Assembly: GCA_019096195.1 (NCBI GenBank)
Contig: JAGTXK010000091.1
Location: 992,001 to 1,056,000, forward strand
From: Boletus sp. NGJ
Taxonomy: Eukaryota; Basidiomycota; Agaricomycetes; Boletales; Boletaceae
Reading direction: 5' to 3'
Length of the DNA: 64,000 bases
Positions within the stretch are counted from its first letter, which is position 1; the number at the start of each line of letters is the position of its first letter. Position numbers and translations under genes: made by a program. Shown piece after piece: positions 1 to 10,391 of this stretch. Below the pieces are notes generated by a model, which saw nothing but the letters and a program-made list of their open reading frames with translations, made no database searches and was not told the origin of the DNA.

Positions 1-263
1 CACGTTCTCGTCAGATACTCATGCAGGTGTACTGATTAAAGCTGTAAATACAAGTTATACTTCGCTTGCCTAGATACAATACAAAGTTCTCAGATACGAG
101 TACGGCCACTAGGTACCTGCCGAACCTCGACCGCTCATCTAGTGGTCTTGCTAAAGGCGAAACAAAATCCCGACAATTTCATCGATACGTTCACGAGGAA
201 GCACTGACGCCACTACAACACCCCTCTTGCTCCCTTTTTTTCCCCACCTCCCCCCCTTCACTT

Positions 264-3018
264 TTACTCAACAATCTCCACATAATTCGCTACAACCAGA
301 CAAGCATCAGCACAAAAAACCTCCACACAACGCGCAAACAACAACGTACCGGGGAACATGCCCACTCCACCCCTTGGATTCTTACCCTGCCACCATCCCT
401 CCCCCACCTCTTCAACCTCCGTGATGCGCTCGCCCTCACGGAAAGTGACTTCGTTGTCTTCTGCGGCGTCGTAACTAGGCGGTTGGAGTAGCACGTAACG
501 TGAGCAAAGAAGGACGAAGACGAGGTCGAGAGAACGACAATACTTACTCGTAAAGTGCCACGGCGACGACACCTTCTTCGACTGCAGGAGGGGGCGGAGT
601 AGGTGGTGCCGGTGGTGCAACAGGCTACACAAACCCGGTTCAAACTGCGTTACACGACCGAGAACCCGGAAGGACATACCGCAACAGGTGGTGGTGGTGG
701 CGGTGGCGGAGGTGGCGGAGGAGCCTCCTCTTCCAGTACCTCCTGCGCTTCCGGCGCCTCGATAAGTTCCACATAGTTTGCTACAACCATCAGAGATATA
801 GATATACTCCAAATATCGAACCGGGGTACATACCAGGGAACAATCCCGTCTTTGCGCCACCCTGCCCAACCCCACTCCACCATCCTTCAATGACTTCTTC
901 GATCTGTTCGATCGCCTCGCCTTCGACGAGGCTCATCTCGTTGTCTTCCGCAGCCTGACGAGGAAACGCAAACATTGATATTCAGTACGACAGCCAGCGA
1001 TCGCGTTGGCAGAAACAAGTACCTCATAGTCGTATACAACGACGGCACAGATGCCTTGACCACCTTGAGCTTGAGCAGGAGCAGCTGGTGTGGGTTCTGG
1101 TTCTATGCTCAGAGATGCGAACTGTGCAACTGGCGGTGGTGGGGGCGGTGGTGGGGGTGGGGGAGGTGGTGGCTGATGATAGGAAGTTAGCTTGAAGATA
1201 GATAAATACATTATGATGTCTCACCGGAGCTTCCTCTTCCTCTTCCTCGACAAAGCTTGGTGGTGCTAGTGGTGCTGGCGGCGGCGGCGGCGGAGGTGGG
1301 GGTGGTGGTGGTGGAGGAGGAGGAGGAGGAGGAGCTTCCTCCTCCACGTCGGGCTCGGGCTCGGGCTCGGGAATACGTGCTGGTTGAGGAACCGGCCGGG
1401 GTCTGGAAGTCAACGGCGGCGCAGGCGGTGAAGGTGGCTACCATGTTCAAACATCAGTCTACCAAAGCACCCAATGATTTTTTAAAAAAAAAAAAACAGA
1501 TACGAACCGGCGGCGCCACTTCAGGCTCAGGCTCAAGTTCAAGCTCAGGTTCGGCCTGTCTCGCCCACGTAGCAGCAGCACCTCCAACGATCGCACCTCC
1601 AACCGCTGCCGCGCCGACTTGTCCACCGAAGCGACCCGAGGACGTGGTACTGACCCCCCCTGTCGAAACTGGCGACTGCCACGAAGCAGCCTTGCTTCGT
1701 TGCTCTTCTTCCCCTGCCTGTTTCTTGGCGAGAGCCTGTCTCTCACTCCAGGTAAGCTTCTTAGCACCTCCAGCAGCGACGCCAGCGCCCGAACGGGGGG
1801 GCGGTTGAGGCTGACTCTGTTGCGCTTGTGCTTCAAACTGTTGAAATGGATTCCTTAATTTACCTGGGGTTAACTTGATCGGCGTATATGCAGTTCCCTT
1901 GAGGGTATAGTTTCAGACTATTAGTCACCAGGTTTCTCAGAGGACTCACGACCGGCGCGATGCGATCTTCCTCGGCAGGTTTGGTGGGGATGTTTGACGA
2001 CGTGATCAGCGCAGGAGCCGACGGGACGGCGCGTGCGGCTGGTGCATATGACTTGCAAACGATTGATGTGAGGTCATGGAGCACAACACCGAGACTCGAT
2101 GCTTACCGACGTAGATGCTGGCCGGGGTGCGCTCGGAAACCCAGGCGGACGTGAAGCTGCTGGGGGCGGAGGGGGTGGCACAAGAGGTTCATCACCCCAG
2201 TCATCATCAGGGACATTGCTTGGCGGTGCTGTCTTCATTGGCGCTGAAACGGGGGCACCAAACACGGGTCGCGGTGCACTCGGGATGGACGGCTTCGCGA
2301 CCGCGGATACGGTGCTACTTGATGCCGGGGTAACACGCCGCATTGCTGCAATATCCGGTTTGCCGATCGGGGTGTAACTAGAGCCGACGGGCGCGATCGG
2401 GTCCAACTTGCGTGGCTTCTCGTTGTGTGTAGAGTATTTCGCACCCGATGCCCCTTCTACGCGCTGCATTATGAGTGAAGGCGCTACGTCGGACTGGATG
2501 GGTAGATCATCAGAGGGGGAGTGTCACATTCGGTTCGAAGAAAGACACAGACCTCGTTGCGCGCGTTGATGACGACATGCGTGCCGCGAAGAAACTTGGC
2601 AACGGCGCTCGAATGCGTGTGAAAGAGCCCCTTCTTGACCACGGGTACGCCATCACCGCACCAGTTGATTTGAACAAACTTTGCTAGCTTGCTCTGCGTA
2701 TCGAAGCGATTAGTTCAAGTGCAGATACAGAATGGAATGAGCGAACATTTGGATCGATCACTTTGGCAAACGCGTATTGAATTCTGAGGATCAGGAAAAG
2801 TTCGCTTTCGGTCACGCAGGAGAGGGGGGGATGACTGGCCTTCCGTCCGAGAACTCTTCCTGTAGTTCTTCGAGACCGCCATCTCCGGTGGACTGCACCC
2901 TGAGATCATTCGTACCCTTATCATAAGTGAAGACCGCCCAGTCGATGCCCTTGCCAGCGACCACGTTCTGGTACGCGTCGTTGATCTCCTTGCTCGACAA
3001 ATTGACTTGTAGAGACAT
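264..3018 (-). CDS. abp1: Actin-binding protein Abp1 (drebrin-like), ADF-H plus two SH3 domains
   Basis: Cortical actin-patch protein linking F-actin to endocytosis. Known Abp1 proteins bind actin through an N-terminal ADF-H domain and recruit Arp2/3 regulators and endocytic kinases through SH3 domains. Here the ATG at 3018 opens MSLQVNLSSKEINDAY, and later exons give IQYAFAKVIDPNV and FVQINWCGDGVP, so ADF-H spans the first four or so exons. A proline/acidic middle follows, with the fungal Abp1 signature KKLTWSERQALAKKQ near 1760-1715 and several long polyproline runs. Two tandem SH3 domains end the protein: AVVVYDYE / AAEDNEMSLVEG / ANYVEL, then VAVALYE / YDAAEDNEVTFREG / ANYVEIVE, with the stop at 264-266. 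Both SH3 domains are split by introns at matching places. The intron at 2784-2839 reads as GC-AG. Domain identity is firm; some inner exon ends are approximate. The 263 bases left of it hold nothing I recognise. Confidence 0.88.
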
Positions 3019-3198
3019 GGAGCCTGGATGAATCGCAGTCAGAATTTACTTACACGAACAAGCCCATCGATGTCCCCCACCTCGGTTGCTTATCCAGACA
3101 CGAAGAATTGGTTTAGATGCAAGGACGTGCTCAGCCCTGTGCCACAAAGGAAAACCCGCAGCTGATCCGAATCACGTGATCTAGGATACGAACTCTAA

Positions 3199-4075
3199 CT
3201 ATTGAAGATCAGGAATGTCGTTCTTCCAAACGATGCCCGCAGCTTTCGAGATTCGCATTGCAATAGTCCGAGCAGCTTTCACTTCCTCCTTTGTGGCGCC
3301 ATTCCTAATCGCTCCTTCCAAGTGCCATCCGATCTGTCGAGGCGTGTCGATGGCGATCAGTGCCGCAATCATCGCAAACGACGTCTCCATGGGAGACGTC
3401 GCTCCCATGAAGGCGTACCCATACCCATACGCAAAGCTGGAGACGTAGTATGCTGGTTCGAGCCTCAGTGTGCGACGTGGACCAGACAGCAGCCAAAGAC
3501 GTACCGAGGTCAGGATAGATGGCACTGATCAAGGCTTGGGTGGGTTTAGCCGTCTCTCCGTAGGTCTGATCAAAGTACTCCTTTCCCGCATGAGTGAGCT
3601 CCTCGATGGACGGATCCGGATTTCTGTGAGATGTGGTCTCGAGCATGGGTACATGGTGAAAATGACCAGAACGGCTCGCATACCGCAACGTTTCCTTATC
3701 CTGAAGCGCCGGTGGAGTCGCTTCGTGGAGCAGGACGAGTGCGTTGATGACCTAGTAGGCGGACGCTTGAGACCAGGCAGTGGAGATTTACATGGAGCGA
3801 TGGTGGACAACCTTGGGAAATCCGCAGATCATGCCAGACTTGAACACAGCGTCGCGTATTTTGCGTGCGGCGGTGAGTCGATCCTCGTGAGATGCAGTGA
3901 TTGCGTCTAGATCTTTGAGAACATACTCGAGCACGAGCGGGACGGCTTCGGGGCAGTTGCTCGCGCTGAACGTGATGGCGGCGACGGCGTACCAAGGGCT
4001 TTTGATGTATGTGGACTGGGCTGGGTACAGCTGTTTGAGACTGGAAAGAAACTCGGGCGTAGCGATGTGAGCCAT
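3199..4075 (-). CDS. Carboxymuconolactone decarboxylase / AhpD-like family protein
   Basis: Three exons. The ATG at 4075 opens MAHIATPEFLSSLKQLYP; a TTG further upstream was not used. Exon 1 ends at GFPK, exon 2 starts VINALVLLHEATPP, and the last exon carries GATSPMETSFAMIAALIA and DTPRQIGWHLEGAIRNGAT before the stop at 3199. The helical GA(x)4ET / HxxGAxxNGAT pattern is that of fungal carboxymuconolactone-decarboxylase-like proteins (AhpD-like fold). Bacterial relatives act in protocatechuate breakdown or as alkylhydroperoxidases. I see no CxxC pair, so peroxidase activity is not supported and the substrate is unknown. It lies in tandem with abp1, 180 bp from that gene's start, on the same strand. 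Confidence 0.7.
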
Positions 4076-4305
4076 GTTGGTGATGCTGATTGTTAGTCGC
4101 AAACTATGTTTAGCTGCGGTCCTTCAATAACCCTCTGCTCGCCGACGCTTTCGAAGTCAACGCCCTAGCTGTGGAATCGGTTCCGTCACGTCGTTGTTCG
4201 CATTACAAAGTTGGTACACTCCGACGACTCACCCACCAGCGCTAAAAGTTACATTTCACAGAGATACCCTCTTCGTTTCTGAAGCACGAATTACAAGCAT
4301 CTAGA

Positions 4306-5639
4306 ATGGTGGCAGGCAAGCTCCGCTTTCGACACCGCGACAACACCCAGTTTCGTGCTCACCAATTTCCCCAGTTGATCTCGATCCAACCGTCGACTTC
4401 GTTGCTGGAACTGCCGCAGGTATGTTGCAGGCACACTCTCTTTCGGCGCGAGTTTGACCTGTCGACGCTAGGTGTGGTTGGGCTCTTGGTCGCCCACCCT
4501 TTCGACACAGGCAAGTCCTCCCAACGGAGTGCCACGTTCTGATATTTCACCCGTGCAGTCAAAACCCGTTTCCAGAACCCAACTATCTATTCAAAATATA
4601 AATCCACACTTGATGCATTCGGCACGATCGTCAGAGAAGAGCGGTTTACGGGTCTTTACAAGGGCGTTGTCTCACCCCTCGTACGTAGACTATCTATGTT
4701 CCTTCCGTCTCATCTGAGCTCCTTTTTGGTAGGCCGCGTGCGCGTTCATGAACGGCCTCGTTTTCTCATCGTACAAGTTCTTCATGAGGGCTCAGCTCGA
4801 CGATCCTACGTCGGCACCATCACTGATGCAAGTTGGTCTTGCGGGTACCGGATGTGGCATAGTGACGTCGTAAGGCTGTGTGCCGTGTGTACCGTTCGAA
4901 CGAACCTACATTAACTTTTTTGCAGGCTTATCGCGAGCCCTACAGAATTAATCAAGATACGACAACAGAACGTGCTCGCCAACGATCCTGCAAACGCCTC
5001 TGCAGCCAAAGTCGCGATGACCATCTTCAAACAACACGGCATCCGAGGACTTTACCGAGGCTTGACTGCCACTGCACTCAGAGACACAGGCTATGGAACG
5101 TATTTTCTCACGGTGAGATCCCCCGTTCGAAGGTGGTATTGGTCGATGATGCATGAACAACGAGGCTACAGTACGAGGCAACGTGTCGATACTTTAAGCC
5201 CCCATCAGCCCAGCCATCGGCGGCCGACCATTCCTCATTGTTGTCTGAGATTGATTTGGAAGCCAGCAGCATGCCTTGGACGGCGCTTTTCCTCGCGGGT
5301 GGTCTGGCTGGAATTGCGGGCTGGGTGGCTACGTTCCCGATGGACCTCGTCAAGACGCGCATGCAGAGCACCGAGCCTAGTTCGACGAATCCGAATGCTA
5401 CCAAGCGATCAACGGATCCTTATCGCTCGATCCTATCGACAGTGGTTCATTCATACCGCGCCGAAGGCCCCAAGGTGTTCTTTAGAGGCCTCACTCCAAC
5501 CCTAATTCGGTAGGTGGCGTCGACTAATTTGTGATTTGTAGTTCTCTGAACTGCCCATTGATATTAATCTTCAAGGTCCGTGCCGGTGAACGTTGCGACC
5601 TTTTCGGTATATGAATCTGTCGTTCACATGTTGTCTTGA
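4306..5639 (+). CDS. Mitochondrial carrier family protein (SLC25A45/47/48-like)
   Basis: Inner-membrane solute carrier with the expected three repeats. Signature motifs are PFDTVKTR (4499-4570), PTELIKIR (about 4938-4965) and PMDLVKTR (about 5338-5358). Other landmarks are DFVAGTAAG at the first helix, LYKGVVSPLAACAF in repeat 1 and GLYRGLTATALRDTGYGTYF in repeat 2; the C-terminus is SVPVNVATFSVYESVVHMLS with a stop at 5637-5639. The HPFDTVK form of the first motif and the single-domain length (about 300 residues) resemble the carnitine-like SLC25A45/47/48 branch, but substrate cannot be read from sequence. At least five introns; the one at 4511-4558 has a GC donor in a strong context (ACAG|GCAAGT). 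The reading frame of the first recognisable exon (about 4371) has no in-frame ATG, so a short leader exon is needed. The ATG at 4306 is a candidate, and the true start is uncertain. Confidence 0.75.
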
Positions 5640-7008
5640 TTTGCTTGTCGCTGGCGTGCGTGACACGGATTGCGAACACTGACAGGCGATGATGGAAAAC
5701 TTGTCGCTGTCATTCATCCGCAGGTCGCATATCATGCCAGGGGGCGTTGAGACCAAGGGAGGCGTGTGCCACAATCCGACTCTTGCGGGTTGTACATGGC
5801 AAGGCGCGGCCAACCCTTGCGTCAATTGTAACTACCATCCCGCATGCTATATGATAAAAACGTTTCTCTATGTAAAAAGTTGGGTGATAAGGCTTGATGC
5901 GCTGTGTGTCTGCGACTTTGACAAATGCGGGGTGTAGGTAGGCAGATCGTCTCCTACGGACTGTATGTAAAGGCGCAGAGCAGCGATCTACACAGTGACG
6001 TCACCTTGATTTTCGTTTAACTCTTGGGCGTCATTAAGCCTACTCTCGTCAAGGTCGTGGGCGGTTTGGTAGAAGGTCCATCCACGCAGCTCATTTCTTG
6101 GAGAAAGGTCGCTCGGGGTTGCTGTGGGAGGGTTTCGGTCAGAATCCATGTGGACCTACGCAAGCAGCACAGGTGGATGGACGGACTTGCCAGGTCGAAA
6201 ATCTATCTACAAAGGGTTGTGGTGGCATGGCACTTTTCAACAGCCCGAGTCTGCTGTGATGCATGCGGTTCCGAAGTCGGTTGACAGGCCCTTGTGTGGC
6301 GGTGTTCGCCCTCTTGTACACGTCGAATTAAATGTCATTTCCTCGTCCCCGCTTCATGAGCATCACGGTCGCTAGACTCTTGTACATGATAAAAGTGTCG
6401 ATGGTCATAGCCAGTCGTTGGGAAGAAAAAAAACATGCTCGAGGTGGTCATACGTAACATCGACGAGGCCGTGCTCAGTATTAGCTGAGCGAAGGGATGG
6501 GTCAAGCAGTGGAGTAATAATCATTGATTTGCACGATGAATCGGAAATGGGTGGTGCTGTAGTGCGGCGTGCATTGCGGCGCCGAGTTCGTTTTTCTCTT
6601 TTTCTCTTTCTTCTTCTTTTCTTTTCTTTTTTTTTCTTCTTGCCAGCAACGCGGCAAACGGCGTGCTGAGTTTGTGTAGCCAAAGTCGGCGACAATTCGC
6701 AATTTCCCATCTGCGGTGCAACGCCTGTGGCACGCCAGCTATCTTCGCCCACCTTCCATCTCCCGACGCTTCCTCTCCCCTTCCTCGCCGTCCCCCACGA
6801 CGCCCACCACCGTCCCCTCCCCCTCCCCCGCCTCTTCCTCCTGCTCTCCCCCCCCTACCAGACACTCACCCCTCCCTGCCCCACACTGCCCCCGCCTCTC
6901 CCCATCCAGTCTACTACACATCCCCGCATCAGTCTGACCGTATACCTTTTCCTCCTCGATTCCCGCGCTTGACCGTCCCCTGTATTCCACCACCCCACAC
7001 ATACCAAC
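5640..7008 (+). other. Intergenic stretch and pyrimidine-rich promoter/leader of the LisH gene
   Basis: No convincing gene. A polypyrimidine run (mixed C/T, nearly pure) lies at 6590-6642. A C/T-rich segment fills 6740-7000, just upstream of the ATG at 7009. Such CT-rich leaders are common just ahead of fungal start codons, so I read this as promoter plus 5' leader. The remainder (5640-6580) shows only small open frames with no family resemblance. Confidence 0.4.
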
Positions 7009-9588
7009 ATGGCTAATGGCCCCCCAGGATCGATGTCCCTCCCTCCCTCCGACCCTCAGGCTTCCTCCGACCCATCATGGGAGGGCGACAGGATGTCAGT
7101 CCTCCTTTATCTCCCTCTATCTCGTCCCCCAGCTCATTCTATCCCAGGTTCAACATCTACATATACGATTATTGCAATAAACGTGGCTTTCGCAAAACCG
7201 CTCGTGAGCTCCTCGCAGAAGCCGAGATTCCAGCAGACTCCGCCCCCCCAATCAACGCTAAACAAGGCCTCTTGTTCGAGTCCGTCCATCCTTCTCTCCT
7301 CCTCCGTTTTTCCCCATCTGAACTCATCCCTCTCCCTCAGGTGGTGGAGTGTCTTTTGGGTCCTTTTCACCGCTAAAAGTAATGGCGCAGGCACGGAGGA
7401 CGCTATGGTCTACACCCAGGTACGTACACCGACACCTCTCCTACCTCTTCTCCCCACCAACAACTCCCGCCCCCCTCGCCAGCACCAAATGCAACAGGCT
7501 AACCTCAGGCAGGGTTCGAGACCACTCAATCACCAAATTCCTCAAGTCACCCGTATGTTAAATGGTACGCAAAGACCACAAGCCTTGATCCAACACGACT
7601 CGCAACTCCCTAACGGTCCCGGTCACTCTTCTGCGCTAGGTAACCCAGCTCAGATGCCATTCCAGATGGTCGGCGCTGGTTCTCAACCAAACGGCATCCC
7701 TATACCATCCACCGGATCTACTCCGGCGGGTGCAAACCCTCCTCCCCAACAATCCTTTACCGCCCTTATGCCGGGTCAGCGTTCAGGCGCACCTCATCAT
7801 CGCGGTCCAAACGGCATCAATGCGTACCAATCACCATCCATTTCCCATTCCCCACAGAACCAAGGCGGTAATGCTGGTCCAAACCCGCAGAATCCGATGA
7901 ATCAGCTCGGTCCGTCATCTCACATGAGTCACATGGGTCGGGTAGGCATGCTTCCGCCAAATGCAAATATGGGGTCGGTTCCACCCACACAGACACCCCC
8001 ATTCTCGCAGCTCGCTCGGTCTCCCAGCCTGCCTGGCTCTCCGAGACAAATGATGCAGCCCAGCCCCTCTTTGATGGACCGTCAGACGCCTGTTAACCCT
8101 CACGAAAGCAGTCTCAATGCTGAACTCAGTCGTCTCCCAATAAACTTGCTAACTAGTATCAGGCAGGAGATGGGCGTTGTTGATAAGGAGTTGCAGTCGC
8201 TTACGTTGGAAGAAAAAGTCAATTCATTTTTTCGAAGCCTTGGCTCCGCTATTGACGTGAGTCTTTAGAGTCGCATGGTCAACATGGCTCGGCAGCGAGG
8301 TGCGAATCCAGGTATGAGGAAGCCTGGCCCAGGAGGACCGCAAGGACCTGCAGGTCCTTCAAACCTTATCCCAGGCATGCAACTCGCCGGTCAACGTCCG
8401 CCCGGCCAGCAACAGCCGCCTCAGCACCAAGGGCCTCAGCAACAATCACAACAGCCCCAACCTTCACAACAACAACAACAGCAGCAGCAGCAGCAGCAGC
8501 GAGTAGTGAAGCGCAATAGCACATCGCCAGAAGAAGAAGTACATCAACTTCCTTCTTGCGCGTTCATTGATCTGATGGTGTAATGTCGTGGCATAACAGC
8601 ATGGACAATTGCCCAATAATGAGAGTTCGCCCCCGGACAGGAAACGCGTACGCCGTTCTTCTGTCAGCATGGATCAAGTACCCCCTGTCGGATATCCTCA
8701 TCAATCGCAGCAGCAAGCGCCACAGCAGATGATGAACGGTGGCATGGTGCGACCAGGACCAGGACCTATGCCTGGTGGTCCAATGAATAACTTCCCGCCA
8801 CATGGCCCCCCTGGAATGGTTAACCCTGGCATGGGTATGCCAATGGGTGCCCCACAAATACCCGGGAACACGATGAGTCCTGGAATGGGAGGTCATCGAG
8901 CGCCGAACATGATGGGGGTCAGTCCAAGTTGACTCTTTTGTCTCACCGTATTGAGAACCGCATCATCTAGCAACTGCAGTATCATCAAGGTGTTCACGCG
9001 GTCACAAAGGGCCTTGCTATGGCGAGTCTGCCAGGAGGCGGAGCGGGCACTCCTACTCCCGGTGAACCTCCGTTCAACCCGGGTCCAGGACAACCACCTT
9101 TCCCTGGCCCACAAAACAACCGAATGGGACAAAAACCCATGGGGATGATGCCACCACCTTCACCAGCCGGCGGTCCTCCGAAGGAGCAGCCCAAGGATGT
9201 GAAACAGCCCGGGCCAAATGGCGCGGAGGGCTCGCCACGAAACCAGCAGCCACCCAATCCCGCAACAGGCGGACAGGGGCCCCCGAATCCAAGTGGCGGT
9301 GCGCAAGTCGGCACGGCACCACCAACGCCGAGTGCGACGAGCTCGAGCATTACTGCGCCTTCACCGTCTGCTGTCGTCAATGGCACCCCGACGATCAACC
9401 CGGCGACGCAACCAACGACGTCGCTTCCTGAAGTCCCTTCGAACTTCCTTACGACCGAGTTTATGCAATCTGTGGCCAGCACGTTGGACGATTTCGATCC
9501 GCAATCGCTGTTTAGGCCTGACGATACGGGTGTCAACTTTGAAGATTTCCGCGAGTGGTTTAATCCGGATGATCTAGATATGAAGTAA
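7009..9588 (+). CDS. LisH-domain transcriptional regulator (SSBP/Flo8-SomA-like)
   Basis: Nuclear regulator with an N-terminal LisH segment. Exon 1 (7009-7094) joins exon 2 (7148) to read FNIYIYDYCNKRGFRKTARE, followed by LLAEAEIP and then WWSVFWVLFTAKSNG, the block shared by metazoan SSBP/SSDP proteins and fungal Flo8/SomA factors. A long low-complexity region rich in Gln, Pro, Gly, Asn and Met follows, including a CAG/CAA-encoded polyglutamine run near 8465-8500. A basic patch RKRVRRSS sits near 8640-8665. The C-terminus is acidic and conserved-looking: NFLTTEFMQSVASTLDDFD, then FEDFREWFNPDDL, stop at 9586-9588. Fungal Flo8/Som proteins act downstream of cAMP/PKA in filamentation; that role is inferred here. 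An in-frame TAG at 8266-8268 must be removed by a tiny intron (see findings). About six introns in all. Confidence 0.8.
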
Positions 9589-10391
9589 ATAGGATGTGTG
9601 TGAGGTATCGGACGGATGGACGAAGGGAGTGAAAAAGGATCCAGATCAAGATGTATGAGGGAGAGGACGTCGCGGCACTGATCGATCGTTGCTTTTTGGG
9701 GATCATTCATCGTCAGTCCTTTCTCCCCCCCCTTCTATCTGCTTGTTTTGTGTGTTTTTTTCTTCATATCTTCCGCTTTGCCTTGCTCCATCTATCGCTG
9801 AGTTATGATGTACATACGTACCTTCAACCCCCCTTGGCTTGGTCGTGTGCTTGTTTGCTTTTCCTTTCATCAGCCCCCACCCCTGCGGAATCTTGTTTTC
9901 CTCTCTATCCCCTGTTTGTTTTCCTTACGCTATTTATGATCAACAAAAGCTGTCGTGCATTCCCGCTGGCAGCGACGGCTGATGCATGTGTCTTGGCGAC
10001 TAGTCGTTTCCCCTATTAGATAGCTGTTTTTTTTTTTGGTCCGTTGGTTGCGCGCCTGTTTCTTTGCCTCGTCTCACAGTTTTTTTTAGCTTTTTTGACG
10101 GCTCCGATCTACATGTACGAGTAAATATCATATCCATCCCTCTTTTTTTTTTTGTCGTCATCTTTTTCTCACTGCGGCTGATCGATCGAGGATGGGGACT
10201 TAGAATAGGACTTGTTTTCTTTTATATAAAAAACTATCTCTTGTGCAAGGCATGCTACAGAAACGAACAGGGATTCCCGGGAGTCAATAAAACGACTACA
10301 AGTTAGCGACGCGGATGACATGGTTATAGTCGAACGAAGGGAGAGCATAATAAAGGGGAGAGAGAGAGAGAGAGAGAGAGACCGAATCACA
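9589..10391. other. Convergent 3' flank with poly-T runs and a GA microsatellite
   Basis: Non-coding space between two convergent genes. It holds several T homopolymers (for example about 10027-10038, 10079-10085 and 10141-10153) and a (GA)n microsatellite at about 10357-10382. It probably contains both 3' UTRs; AATAAA-like sequence occurs near 10286. No gene seen. Confidence 0.5.

Noticed and set aside
264-890. A continuous 208-codon frame on the minus strand
   Set aside because: It mixes the true SH3 exon with translated intron; the domain is recovered only by splicing.
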